DNA of 64,000 nucleotides from NCBI GenBank assembly GCA_030447785.1, contig JAUJOF010000004.1:90592-154591 (forward strand), read 5' to 3'. Shown piece by piece: positions 25,213 through 33,488 of this stretch; positions within the stretch are counted from its first letter, which is position 1; each line of letters begins with the position of its first letter. The notes beneath the pieces were generated by a model. That model worked only from the letters and a program-made list of their open reading frames with translations, was not told the DNA's origin and did no database searches. The stretch comes from Solirubrobacteraceae bacterium. Lineage in GTDB: Bacteria; Actinomycetota; Thermoleophilia; Solirubrobacterales; Solirubrobacteraceae. The translations under genes and the position numbers were made by a program.

Positions 25213-25714
25213 TCGATGACCCCGCCCGGCGGCGGCGCGCAGGCGATGACCTACCTGGACACCGGGGAGGCCGAGCTGGTCGGCGCCGACGGTACCGGCT
25301 GTCCCAACAACGGGCTGGCCCCCGGGCAGAGCATCGGCATCCGCGGCTCCGACAGCTACGTGCGCGAGTCCGACGGCGCCCCGCACAGCCAATAGAGGAA
25401 CCCCGGGCGCCACTTCTCCCTGACCGCCATGCACCCAGGATCGGTCGTGGGCCTGACCGACGCCGGCGGCAACATGGCCGCGCTACTGCTACGACCCGTT
25501 CGGCAACGTCACACGCCAGACCGGCACCCTGGCCAACCCCCTGCGCTTCGCCAGCCAAGAGCTTCACGGCTGCGCTGCGTCTCTACAAGATGGGCGAGCG
25601 CTGGTATGACCCCAAGCTCAGACGCTTCACCAAGCAAGACCCGCCTCAACCAAGCCCTCGACCCTCGCCAGGCCCAACTGCTACCTCTAGTCTCTTCAGC
25701 ACAGCCGCGACGTG
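25213..25714 (+). pseudogene. Relic of an Rhs/YD-repeat core domain
   Basis: Fragments of the RHS-repeat-associated core can be pieced together in order across frames: YLDTGEAELVGADG, then GSVVGLTDAGGN, YDPFGNVTRQTG, LRFASQE, LYKMGERWYDPKLRRFTKQD and LNQALDPRQA. At least three frameshifts and one in-frame stop (near 25393) break it. The intact parents are large secreted polymorphic toxins whose variable C-terminal toxin follows this core. Only the end of the core survives, with no toxin domain. It follows the ferritin-like gene on the same strand, and a small membrane protein begins within its last bases. Confidence 0.75.
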
Positions 25715-26095
25715 ATAGGTAAGCTACTCATAGCGTCAGCTTATTCGAGCTTGGCCGTGTATCCATACTATCTGGCAGGTAATGCGCCCGGTCAGCCGGT
25801 TGAGCTCGGTCGTGTTTCCCTCTACGCGGCAGCCGTCGTCCTGTCGTGTAATACGGGGGCCGTCCTCAAGGACAGGTGGGCTTGGATCTTGCCTTGGATA
25901 CCTGCAGCCGGACTCATCTGCCTCGAGGTGATCATCCGGCTGCCCCAGCTTGGTCGTGCCCGTCCACAGGGCCTGTTTGAAACGCCGGATTTCTTCGTAG
26001 CCATAGGGCTGCTCGCAGTTACTAGCTTCGGAGCCTTGGTCCTCGGTGCGCGAGTGGCGCGCTCCAGGGGGCACGGTGCTCGCTCCAAAGAATGA
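25712..26095 (+). CDS. Small membrane protein, possible orphan immunity gene
   Basis: A 127-residue protein with about four hydrophobic helices (near residues 3-22, 36-52, 58-76 and 92-112) and a basic C-terminus. Its codon use is less GC-biased than that of its neighbours, suggesting acquisition. It starts at a GTG directly at the end of the Rhs-core relic, the place where an immunity gene sits in intact Rhs loci, and small membrane proteins often serve that role. No family is recognised; the immunity idea rests on position only. Confidence 0.55.
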   Translation: MIGKLLIASAYSSLAVYPYYLAGNAPGQPVELGRVSLYAAAVVLSCNTGAVLKDRWAWILPWIPAAGLICLEVIIRLPQLGRARPQGLFETPDFFVAIGLLAVTSFGALVLGARVARSRGHGARSKE

Positions 26096-26818
26096 CGGCT
26101 CGCGCGCAGCACCCCAGCGGGACGCGGTGCTGAGTCGAGGGAGCGTGTTTCGCCGTCAGGCATTGAACCTTCTCTTCGGAAACCGCCGATGGTGCTGTGG
26201 GCCGTGGTGCTTCCGACAAATCGCCCAGTCGTTTACGAGCGGCGTTCACCAGTCTCCTCATGGGCATGTCAGTTGCCAATGCGGCTGCGGAGGACCAAAC
26301 TCGCCGGAATCATACTCCAGCCGTGGCCGTTGCGTGCTTCGTTTTAGGCGAAGCGCTTGGGCTCACAGTTCTCTGTGCGCGTGACCGTGGTACGCATAGC
26401 AAGGATTAGCTTTAGGTGCAGAGTTTGTGCTTTGGACTACCAACGCCGCCAACCCAGGCCACCTCGACCAGTCCGCCCCAGTTCCGTGGCCGAGCGGGAC
26501 TCGATCGCCGATCTGATCTGGGCTAGCCGCGCCTTGAGCGGCCGTACCCGGCGTGGCGCGCACGTACAGAAGGGCGAGCTGAGCTGCCGGACGGACCAGT
26601 TCGGCCTGAGCTTTGAGCGGGCCCCGAGCCAGACCAGCTACTACTACTCGTGAGGATGTCCCGATCGTCGTGGAAGTTCGGCGTCCGTCGACGTCGCCAA
26701 GACGGACGCTGACACGGCCGCCAACTGCGACTCCCACCAACCGCCAGGCCCGCCCCTCAGCCAACCACTCGACGAGCTTTGAAGCGAATCGAGGCTGGGG
26801 TAACGTTGCACCAGCAGC
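26096..26818. other. Eroded stretch of lower GC bias without a supported gene
   Basis: About 720 bases in which no frame reads convincingly. A plus-strand frame at 26197-26409 has a possible hydrophobic helix, and another near 26480-26652 ends in SYYYS. Neither has a start, neighbours or family to support it. A minus-strand frame (26363-26914) has shadow composition. Base composition is milder than in the rest of the window, so this looks like debris of acquired DNA between the Rhs relic and the next membrane protein. Confidence 0.4.
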
Positions 26819-27198
26819 GTGGTAAGCGTTTCCGTGGCACGCCGCTTTCAGCTTGTCGTCCCTGGCCTCGGAGGCGCGGCTACCGTCCTTCCCTTTCTCG
26901 TCTCCCTCCTCCAAGCGTCCGATCTCATGTACGAGCTGACCGGCGCGGGGGTGGCCATTCTGTTGCTTGTCTCGCCGTACGTCGGCTTGGCGTGGCTGGC
27001 CCGACAGGCCCGGCCTAAGGTCGGGTACGGCGCCTTGCGCTGCTGTTGGTGGGCACTGGGCTGTTCTTCGTCTCCGCGAGCTCCGACGCCCAGGGCGGAC
27101 TCATAATCCTCTACATCCTGCCGCTGCAATGGCTGGTGGCCATTCTCGCTGGTCCCAGCCGACCGCCTGACGGCGCTGAGCCTCCGGCGAGGTATTGA
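26819..27198 (+). pseudogene. Small membrane protein, frameshifted
   Basis: The first frame from GTG 26819 encodes about 67 residues with hydrophobic helices (LVVPGLGGAATVLPFLVSLL and AGVAILLLVSPYVGLAWLA). Near 27019 it must shift by one base to continue as RVRRLALLLVGTGLFF and LIILYILPLQWLVAIL, ending at TGA 27196-27198. Joined, it is about 125 residues with four helices, similar in size and layout to the 25712 protein but not in sequence. It may be a second orphan immunity-type gene in the Rhs-derived island. The shift may be decay or a sequencing error. Confidence 0.5.
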
Positions 27199-27227
27199 GA
27201 CACGTGCGAGGCCGTCTCTCCGGCGCG

Positions 27228-27233
27228 TAGGAT
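27228..27233 (+). promoter_or_regulatory. -10 box (TAGGAT) of the FAD reductase gene
   Basis: TAGGAT, 8 bases before the ATG at 27242. The 15 bases GGATCGCCGCCCATG also occur at the SDR start (6594-6608). Confidence 0.45.
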
Positions 27234-27241
27234 CGCCGCCC

Positions 27242-28486
27242 ATGGCGGATCTCGAGGTCGAGCACCTGCTCATCGGCGGCGGCGTCGCGGCCGCCGCCTG
27301 CGCCGGGCAGCTGCGTGCGGGCGGGGCGCAGGGCTCCATCCTGCTGGCCACGCGCGAGCAGGACGCGCCCTACCACCGCCCGCCCTGCTCGAAGGACTAC
27401 CTGCTGGGGCGCGACTCGCGCGAGGATCTCCTCGTCCGCCCCGCCGACTGGTGGGAGCGACAGGAGGTGGACCTGCGCACGCGCAGCGCGGTGATGTCGC
27501 TGGACCTCGAGGCGCGCACCGCCCGCCTGGCCTCCAAGGAGGAGGTGCGCTTCACCACCGCGCTGCTGGCCACCGGGGCGATGGTGCGCCGCGTCAACGT
27601 GGAGGGCAGCGACCTCGAGGGGGTGCACTACCTGCGCGCGCCCGCCAACGCCGAGGCCATCCGCGCCGACGCCGAGTCGGCCGAGGACGTCGTGCTCATC
27701 GGCGGCTCCTACATCGGCTGCGAGGTCGCCGCTTCGCTGACCGCGATGGGCAGGCGGTGCACGATCGTCATGCAGGAGTCGGTCACGCTGGAGCGCGGCT
27801 TCGGGCGTACGGCGGGCCGCTTCGTCCAGGGCCTGCTGGCCGACCACGGCGTGACGGTGGTCGGCGACGACGAGCTCGAGCGCTTCGAGGGCTCGGTCGG
27901 CCGCGTGGAGACGGTGGTCACCAAGGGCGGGCAGCGCCTGCCCGCGCAGCTCGTGGTGATGGGCACCGGCGCCACTCCCGACGTGATGCTCGCCCGCCGC
28001 GCCGGCCTGCAGCTGGGCGAGCGCGGCGGGGTGCGCGCGAGCGCGGCCCTGGAGAGCTCGGCTCCGGGTGTGTACTTGGCCGGCGACATGTGCGAGTTCG
28101 ATAGCCCCCTGCACGGCGCGGTGGTGCGCATCGAGCACGAGGAGGTCGCCATGGCCCAGGGGCGCACCGCCGCGCGAGCGATGCTCGGTGAACCCGTCGA
28201 GCACACCGAGCTGCCCTACTTCTGGTCGGACATCGCCGACTGGGCGACGCTCGAGTACGTCAGCGCGGGCGCGGTGTGGGACGAGGAGGTCCTGCGCGGC
28301 TCGGTGGACGACGGCACCTTCAGCGTGTGGTTCCTGCGCGACGGGCGCGCGCAGGCCGCGCTGTCGGTCGGACGCCCCGAGGACCTCGAGGCCGCGCGCC
28401 CGCTGGTGGCCGCTCACGCCGATCTGCGCGCGTACCGCGACGCTCTGGCCGATCCGGGTACGGATCCGCGCGCGCTGGGAGCGTGA
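27242..28486 (+). CDS. FAD-dependent pyridine nucleotide-disulphide oxidoreductase (ferredoxin reductase type)
   Basis: A 414-residue flavoprotein of the putidaredoxin/rubredoxin-reductase group. The N-terminal FAD motif is LLIGGGVAAAACA. PYHRPPCSKDYL follows near residue 42. The NAD-binding motif is VVLIGGSYIGCEVAASL near residue 150, and the second FAD motif is GVYLAGDMCEFD near residue 278. The family moves electrons from NADH to a small iron-sulfur protein, and the C-terminal domain has the usual WSDI segment near residue 320. No ferredoxin or P450 gene adjoins it, so the partner is unknown. It marks the return to normal codon bias after the Rhs-relic island. Confidence 0.88.
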   Translation: MADLEVEHLLIGGGVAAAACAGQLRAGGAQGSILLATREQDAPYHRPPCSKDYLLGRDSREDLLVRPADWWERQEVDLRTRSAVMSLDLEARTARLASKEEVRFTTALLATGAMVRRVNVEGSDLEGVHYLRAPANAEAIRADAESAEDVVLIGGSYIGCEVAASLTAMGRRCTIVMQESVTLERGFGRTAGRFVQGLLADHGVTVVGDDELERFEGSVGRVETVVTKGGQRLPAQLVVMGTGATPDVMLARRAGLQLGERGGVRASAALESSAPGVYLAGDMCEFDSPLHGAVVRIEHEEVAMAQGRTAARAMLGEPVEHTELPYFWSDIADWATLEYVSAGAVWDEEVLRGSVDDGTFSVWFLRDGRAQAALSVGRPEDLEAARPLVAAHADLRAYRDALADPGTDPRALGA

Positions 28487-28516
28487 TCCGGTGGCGCCAC
28501 GGGAAACCTGGCGCCC

Positions 28517-28735
28517 ATGGCGGATCACATCTCCCTCCTGAAGCTCGACGACTCGACGCAGGCCGAGCGCATCATGGACCGCTTCGAGCAGCGCACCGGG
28601 CTGCTGCCCGAGCCGACCACCGGAGGCCGCATGTACGCGCTGGCCGCCGACGAGCACGAGGTGGACATCGTGCAGACGCTGACCATGATCGACGAGGACT
28701 GGACCGACCACCTCGCCCTGCAGGACCCGGCGTAG
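28517..28735 (+). CDS. Conserved-looking small acidic protein, function unknown
   Basis: A 72-residue cytoplasmic protein with net negative charge and no cysteines. It reads as a compact alpha/beta fold: SLLKLDDSTQAERIMDRFEQ suggests a strand and helix, and EHEVDIVQTLTMIDEDW a second pair. It starts 30 bases after the flavoprotein stop on the same strand, so the two may share a transcript. No family is recognised. Confidence 0.6.
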   Translation: MADHISLLKLDDSTQAERIMDRFEQRTGLLPEPTTGGRMYALAADEHEVDIVQTLTMIDEDWTDHLALQDPA

Positions 28736-28766
28736 GGCACGGAGGCGGGCCCCCCCGGTCACCTTC

Positions 28767-29981
28767 TCAGGCCGCGCCCTCCTCGCAGCGGCGCTTGACC
28801 GCGGCCAGGAACCGGGCGGCCAGCGCCCCGTCGAGCGCGCGGTGATCCCAGCTGAGGCCCAGCACGCAGACGGGGCGGATCGCGATCGCGTCGGCGCCCG
28901 CGGCGTCGGTGATCACCACGGGGCGCTTGACGATCGCCTCGACGTCGAGGATCGCCACCTGAGGCTGGTGGATGACCGGCGTGGCCATGACCGTCCCGTA
29001 CTGACCCGGGTTCGTGATGGTGAACGTGCCGCCGCGGACGTCGTCGGGCCCCAGGTCGCCCGCCCGCGCCCGGGAGGCCAGCTCGCGGATGCGCCGGCCC
29101 AGGCCCTCGGCCGAGAGCTCGTGCGCGTCGCGCACGACCGGCACCATGAGCCCCTCCTCGCCCAGGGAGACCGCGACGCCCAGGTGCACCTCGTCGTGGA
29201 TCGTGTGGCGATCACCCTCCAGCCACGCGTTGAGGTGGGGCAGCTCGCGCAGCGCGTCGACCGCCGCGCGGGCCACGAGCGGCAGCGCCGTGAGGCCCAG
29301 GCGCGCGCGCTCGCGCTCCACGCGGGTCATGTCGACCTCGATCCAGGTGGTGCACGTGGCCGCCGTGTCCAGCGAGCGCTTCATGTGCTCGCCGATCGCG
29401 CGGCGCATGCGCGAGAGGGTGGGCGTGGCCGCGGCCTCGGGCTCGGGCGTGGCCGCGGGCTCGGGCCGGTAGGGCGACTCGGCGTGCAGTGGCGCTTCGG
29501 CGCCGGCGCTGTCGCCGTCGCGCACGAGCGCGAGCACGTCCTGCTTGCGCACGCGCCCGCCGCGCCCGGTGCCCTTTACGCCGGAGAGGTCGAGCCCGTG
29601 CTCGGCCGCGATGCGCCGCACGACCGGCGAGAGAGGCGGCGCCGCGGCTTCGCCGGCCGGCGGGCTCTCGGCGTCCTGCTCCCCCTCCCCGCCGATCCGC
29701 GCCAGCGACGTGCCCACCTCCACGGTGACGCCCACGGCGACGAGGATCTCGAGCACGCGGCCGCTGGCCGGCGCGGGGATCTCGGTGTCGATCTTGTCGG
29801 TCGACACCTCGGCGATGGTCTCGTCGGCCTCGATGCGGTCGCCGACCTCCTTGCGCCAGGCGACGATGGTGCCCTCGGCCACCGAGACGCCCAGCTGAGG
29901 CATGACGACGTCGACGGGAGGGGCGGTGGGGGCGTCCGCAGGCGGGCTGTGCGAGGTCCTCCTAGTAGGCGAGGAGGTCAC
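28767..29981 (-). CDS. 2-oxoacid dehydrogenase E2 (dihydrolipoamide acyltransferase)
   Basis: The 404-residue core of a pyruvate- or branched-chain-type dehydrogenase complex. In order it has one lipoyl domain (lipoyl lysine in EVSTDKIDTE, near residue 64), an Ala/Pro linker, an E1/E3-binding domain (SPVVRRIAAEHGLDLSGVKG near residue 118) and the catalytic domain. The active-site motif SWDHRALDGA near residue 380 is intact. It follows E1beta with a 20-base overlap, starting at a GTG; an ATG at 29903 just before the lipoyl domain is an alternative. E3 is probably LpdA at 37.9 kb. Confidence 0.93.
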   Translation of the reverse strand: MTSSPTRRTSHSPPADAPTAPPVDVVMPQLGVSVAEGTIVAWRKEVGDRIEADETIAEVSTDKIDTEIPAPASGRVLEILVAVGVTVEVGTSLARIGGEGEQDAESPPAGEAAAPPLSPVVRRIAAEHGLDLSGVKGTGRGGRVRKQDVLALVRDGDSAGAEAPLHAESPYRPEPAATPEPEAAATPTLSRMRRAIGEHMKRSLDTAATCTTWIEVDMTRVERERARLGLTALPLVARAAVDALRELPHLNAWLEGDRHTIHDEVHLGVAVSLGEEGLMVPVVRDAHELSAEGLGRRIRELASRARAGDLGPDDVRGGTFTITNPGQYGTVMATPVIHQPQVAILDVEAIVKRPVVITDAAGADAIAIRPVCVLGLSWDHRALDGALAARFLAAVKRRCEEGAA

Positions 29982-30927
29982 GGCACGCCTCCCGCACGCG
30001 CTTCACGTCGGGCAGCACCGCGCCCTCCAGCGCCGGCGCGAAGGGGATGGGGACGTCGGGCGTAGCCACCCGCACCACCGGGCCGTCGAGGTCCTCGAAG
30101 GCCCGCTCGGCGATCAGGGCCGCCACCTGGGCCCCGGCCGCGCAGGTGGCGTTGGCCTCGTCGAGCACCACCACCTTGGAGCAGCGGCGCACCGCGGCGA
30201 GGATCGCCTCCTCGTCCATGGGCACCAGCGAGCGCAGGTCGAGCACCATCACGCTCGCGTCCTCGAGGTCCTCGGTCGCCTCCAGCGCGGTGTGCACCAT
30301 CGCGCCGTAGGCGATCACCACCAGATCCTCGCCCTCGCGGGCCACGCGGGCGCAGAAGGGCGCGACGTGCTCTCCCTCGGGTACCTCGCCCTTCATGCGG
30401 CGGTAGAGGTTCTTGTGCTCCAGGTACACGACGGGGTTGGGGTCGCGGATCGCGCCGACCAGCAGTCCCTTGGCGTCCTCGGGGGTGCTGGGCGCGACCA
30501 CCTTGATCCCGGGCGCGTGCATGAACCACGCCTCGGGGTTCTGGGAGTGGAACGGCCCGCCGCTGAAGCCCCCGCCGCTGGGCAGGCGCACCGTGACGTT
30601 CACGCTCAGTCCCTGGCGGTACATCATCTTGCCCGCCACGTTGACCAGCTGGTCGAACCCGCAGGCTACGAAGTCGGCGAACTGCATCTCGCACACGGGG
30701 CGCATGCCGACCGTCGCGGCGCCCACCGCGGTGCCGATGATCCCGGCCTCGGCCAGCGGCGTGTCCATCACGCGGTCGGCGCCGAACTCGTCGAGGAACC
30801 CGTCGGTGACCTTGAAGGCCCCCCCGAAGGCGCCCACGTCCTCGCCCATCACGAAGACCCGGTCGTCGGCGCGCATCTCGGTGCGCAGGGCGTCGGAGAC
30901 GGCCTGCAGGTAGGTCATGGTGCTCAT
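29962..30927 (-). CDS. 2-oxoacid dehydrogenase E1 beta subunit
   Basis: A 321-residue thiamine-diphosphate enzyme subunit. Family segments are VFVMGEDVGAFGGAFKVT near residue 25 (Glu-containing ThDP site), DTPLAEAGIIGTAVGAA near residue 55 and LPSGGGFSGGPFHSQNPEAWF near residue 115. The C-terminal domain has VLDLRSLVPMDEEAI near residue 225. With E1alpha it decarboxylates a 2-oxoacid and loads the acyl group on E2. The HSQ segment is shared by branched-chain and pyruvate types, so the substrate is open. Its ATG overlaps the E1alpha stop as ATGA. Confidence 0.93.
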   Translation of the reverse strand: MSTMTYLQAVSDALRTEMRADDRVFVMGEDVGAFGGAFKVTDGFLDEFGADRVMDTPLAEAGIIGTAVGAATVGMRPVCEMQFADFVACGFDQLVNVAGKMMYRQGLSVNVTVRLPSGGGFSGGPFHSQNPEAWFMHAPGIKVVAPSTPEDAKGLLVGAIRDPNPVVYLEHKNLYRRMKGEVPEGEHVAPFCARVAREGEDLVVIAYGAMVHTALEATEDLEDASVMVLDLRSLVPMDEEAILAAVRRCSKVVVLDEANATCAAGAQVAALIAERAFEDLDGPVVRVATPDVPIPFAPALEGAVLPDVKRVREACRDLLAY

Positions 30928-31970
30928 CGCGACCACCCGCTCCAGGGGGCGCACCCGTCGCCGAGGTGGACCTCCTCGTCGGCGAAGACGCGGTCGGTCG
31001 CGGTGGCCGGGTCGGGCTCGGGCGAGCGCAGGGCCTCCTCCGCGCCGGCCCGCACTGTGGCGGCCACCTCGTCGCGCAGCGCGTCGAGGTCGACCTCCAG
31101 CGTGCGCAGGCGCGCCTCCTGGCGGTCGATCGGGTCGCGCGCGCGCCAGTGCTCGAGCAGCTCGGGCGGCACGTAGCTCATGTCGTCGTGGGCGGCGTGG
31201 CCGTGCATGCGCATGGTCATCGCCTCGATCAGCGTCGGGCCCTCGCCGGCGACCGCACGCTCGCGCGCCACGCGCGTGGCCTCGAAGACCGCCTCCACGT
31301 CGTTGCCGTCCACGGTCACGCCCGGGAAGCCGTAGGCGGCCGCTCGCTGGGCCGGAGCCACCGCGTACTGCGCGGCGGTCGGCGTGGAGTAGGCGTACTG
31401 GTTGTTCTCGACCACGAAGATCACCGGCAGGCGCTGGACGCCGGCCCAGTTGAGGGCCTCGTGGAAGTCGCCGCGGGAGGTGGAGCCCTCGCCCAGCCAG
31501 GTGATGGCGCAGCGCGCCTCGCGGCGCAGGCGGAAGGCCATGGCCATCCCGGTGGCCACGAGCATCATGTCGGGCAGCATCGAGACCATGCCCACGCAGC
31601 CCAGGCGGTGGTCGCCGAAGTGCACGTTGCCGTCGCGTCCGCCCGTGACCCCGCCGGCGCGGCCCATGTACTGGGCGAGGATGCGCGCGGGCTGCACCCC
31701 GCGCACCAGGTGGGCGCCCAGATCGCGGTGCAGGATGCACAGGCGGTCCTGCGCCGCCATCGCGAAGGCGGCGCCGACCGAGACGGCCTCCTGGCCGAAG
31801 CCGTCGTAGAAGGAGCCGGGGACCCGGCCCTGGCGGTACAGCGTCATGGCTCGCTCCTCGATGGTTCGCATCAGGAGCATGTGACGCAAGAGCGCGACCC
31901 GGTCGGTCGGAGTCAGGTGAGCGGGCGCGGCGCCGTCGTGGTCCGGCGGCGCGAACGTCGTGGTGGCCAT
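30924..31970 (-). CDS. 2-oxoacid dehydrogenase E1 alpha subunit
   Basis: A 348-residue ThDP-binding subunit. The GDG-N cofactor motif region reads LGEGSTSRGDFHEALNWAG then VENNQYAYS. The phosphate-loop region includes MRMHGHAAHDDMSYV near residue 260. YRQGRVPGSFYDGFGQEAV near residue 50 is typical of acetoin, branched-chain or pyruvate E1alpha. I start at the ATG at 31970, preceded by an AGAGAGG ribosome site; the longer frame is unlikely. It heads the E1alpha-E1beta-E2 operon and is divergent from a membrane-protein gene. The substrate is unresolved between branched-chain 2-oxoacids and pyruvate. Confidence 0.92.
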   Translation of the reverse strand: MATTTFAPPDHDGAAPAHLTPTDRVALLRHMLLMRTIEERAMTLYRQGRVPGSFYDGFGQEAVSVGAAFAMAAQDRLCILHRDLGAHLVRGVQPARILAQYMGRAGGVTGGRDGNVHFGDHRLGCVGMVSMLPDMMLVATGMAMAFRLRREARCAITWLGEGSTSRGDFHEALNWAGVQRLPVIFVVENNQYAYSTPTAAQYAVAPAQRAAAYGFPGVTVDGNDVEAVFEATRVARERAVAGEGPTLIEAMTMRMHGHAAHDDMSYVPPELLEHWRARDPIDRQEARLRTLEVDLDALRDEVAATVRAGAEEALRSPEPDPATATDRVFADEEVHLGDGCAPWSGWSR

Positions 31971-32113
31971 CGGCAGCCTCTCTCTCCGGTCGACCCCCGC
32001 GGGATCGCCGCGGCGGGTCCTTCCAGGCGTCGGTGGCAGGATCGCTGCCCTCCGGCGCATCCCTCGTGACGAATGTAGCGCACCCGCCGGTCGCGAGGGC
32101 CGCGTGGGGCGCC

Positions 32114-32119
32114 TACCCT
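32114..32119 (+). promoter_or_regulatory. -10 box (TACCCT) of the membrane-protein gene
   Basis: TACCCT, 6 bases before the ATG at 32126; identical spacing to the PyrE-like gene. Confidence 0.5.
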
Positions 32120-32125
32120 GCGGGC

Positions 32126-32779
32126 ATGGACGTCGGCGCGACGCGCGGGGAGCTGGGCGAGCGGGCGGGCCGCTTGCGCTGGCGGCTGCGCGGCGCTTGG
32201 ATGTGGCCCGTCTTCGCGATGCTCACCCTCGCCGACGCCGTGCTGTTGCACCACATGCCCCTGGCGGGAGCGGGCACGCCCTACATCGGCGGCTTCCTGC
32301 TGGCCGGTTTCTTCAACCTGCTGGCCGTTGCGGTGGTCGCGCCGCTCATGGCCCTGGCCGTGCGCCGGCGGCGGCCCGACCTGCCGCGCGTGGTCGCCGT
32401 CGACTACGCCGGCACCGCGCTGCTTGGGCTGGTGAGCGTGGCGCTGCTGGGCGCCGGCCTCGCCCACCGCCCCGCGCGGCTGGCCGCCGAGAACGCGCTG
32501 GGCGTCCAGGCCGAGGCCGCGCGCGCCTACGTGGCTGCGCAGGCGCCGCCCGAGTACCGGGCGCGCGTGCACGCCATGACCTCGCTGCAGTTGGAGGAAA
32601 GCCTCTTTCGCAGCTGCGTGCCCGGGGAGGACTCCGACCGCTGGCTGTGCCTGTTCGTCGACACGGCGAGCACCCCGGCGGGCGTCACGCGCGACCCCAG
32701 CCAGGAGTCCAACGCGACCTTCAACCGCCCGGGGGGCTTCGAGCTGATGCGCCCCGGAGCGGCGCGGCCCGCGCCATGA
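32126..32779 (+). CDS. Membrane protein of unknown function
   Basis: A 217-residue protein with three predicted membrane helices (near residues 28-48, 60-82 and 98-118). An extracytoplasmic C-terminal domain of about 95 residues follows and contains two cysteines (C167 in FRSCVPG and C178 in WLCLFV) that could pair. The start is set by the TACCCT box. Its stop overlaps the ATG of the next gene (ATGA), so the two are co-translated and may act together at the envelope. No family is recognised. Confidence 0.7.
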   Translation: MDVGATRGELGERAGRLRWRLRGAWMWPVFAMLTLADAVLLHHMPLAGAGTPYIGGFLLAGFFNLLAVAVVAPLMALAVRRRRPDLPRVVAVDYAGTALLGLVSVALLGAGLAHRPARLAAENALGVQAEAARAYVAAQAPPEYRARVHAMTSLQLEESLFRSCVPGEDSDRWLCLFVDTASTPAGVTRDPSQESNATFNRPGGFELMRPGAARPAP

Positions 32780-33468
32780 TTGTCAGCAGCCTGACAGCCT
32801 GGCTCAAGGGCCGCCGGCCGCAAGCCGATGCACTGAGCATGCCGCGGATGCGTGGGATGCTCGCCGGATTGGGCGCCAGTGCCTCTTTGGCCGTCGCCGG
32901 TGCGCTCGCGCTGCTGGTGATCAGCGCGGTCATCGCGCTCGAGGGCTTCCCGGGCATCAACGCGGACGCTGGGGGCCGCAGCCTCGCCGTCGCCGACCTC
33001 ACGGTGCCCACCACCGATCCCACCGTCGCCGCCGTCGCGCCCGATCGCGTCACCGCGCGCGCCCCCGAGCCCGCCGCGCCCACCGTGCCCGCCCCGCTCG
33101 CGGCGGACGCTGGGGACGACGCGTCCCCGGCCGCCTCGCCCGAGCGCGGTCCCGATGCGGGCGACGTGCCGCCCGGAGCTGGGTTCGACCCCGGTGGTGC
33201 TTCCGACCCCGGCGGCGGCTCTGACCCGGTCACCCGGCCCGACGAAGACCTCGACGAGGACCTCCTTCCCGACGAGCCCGTGGGCGACCTCACCGCCACG
33301 ACCGGCGGAGTCGTCGGGACCCTCGGCGAAGGGCTCGCCCCGCTGGCCGACAGGATCCTGCCCGGTTCGGGCAAGTTGCTGCGCGGGACGACCGCCTTGG
33401 TGGACGAGACCGTGACCGACACCGGCCAGGCGCTGGGCGGCACGGTCGACGGGCTGCTCCGCGACTGA
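32776..33468 (+). CDS. Single-pass membrane protein with long Pro/Asp-rich outer region
   Basis: A 230-residue protein with a basic N-terminus, one hydrophobic helix near residues 32-56, then a low-complexity region rich in Ala, Pro, Asp and Gly. A C-terminal segment with LGEGLAPLADRILPGSGKLL and LVDETVTDTGQALGGTVDGLL looks like two amphipathic helices. The topology suggests a cytoplasmic basic tail and a disordered outer spacer, as in wall-spanning proteins. It is coupled to the preceding membrane-protein gene by an ATGA overlap. Its function is unknown. Confidence 0.68.
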   Translation: MIVSSLTAWLKGRRPQADALSMPRMRGMLAGLGASASLAVAGALALLVISAVIALEGFPGINADAGGRSLAVADLTVPTTDPTVAAVAPDRVTARAPEPAAPTVPAPLAADAGDDASPAASPERGPDAGDVPPGAGFDPGGASDPGGGSDPVTRPDEDLDEDLLPDEPVGDLTATTGGVVGTLGEGLAPLADRILPGSGKLLRGTTALVDETVTDTGQALGGTVDGLLRD

Positions 33469-33488
33469 GCCCAAAGCGCCCTGGGACA

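Noticed and set aside
26363-26914. Minus-strand open frame in the eroded island
   Set aside because: No start signal, low-complexity composition and no family pattern; it crosses the start of the plus-strand membrane protein.
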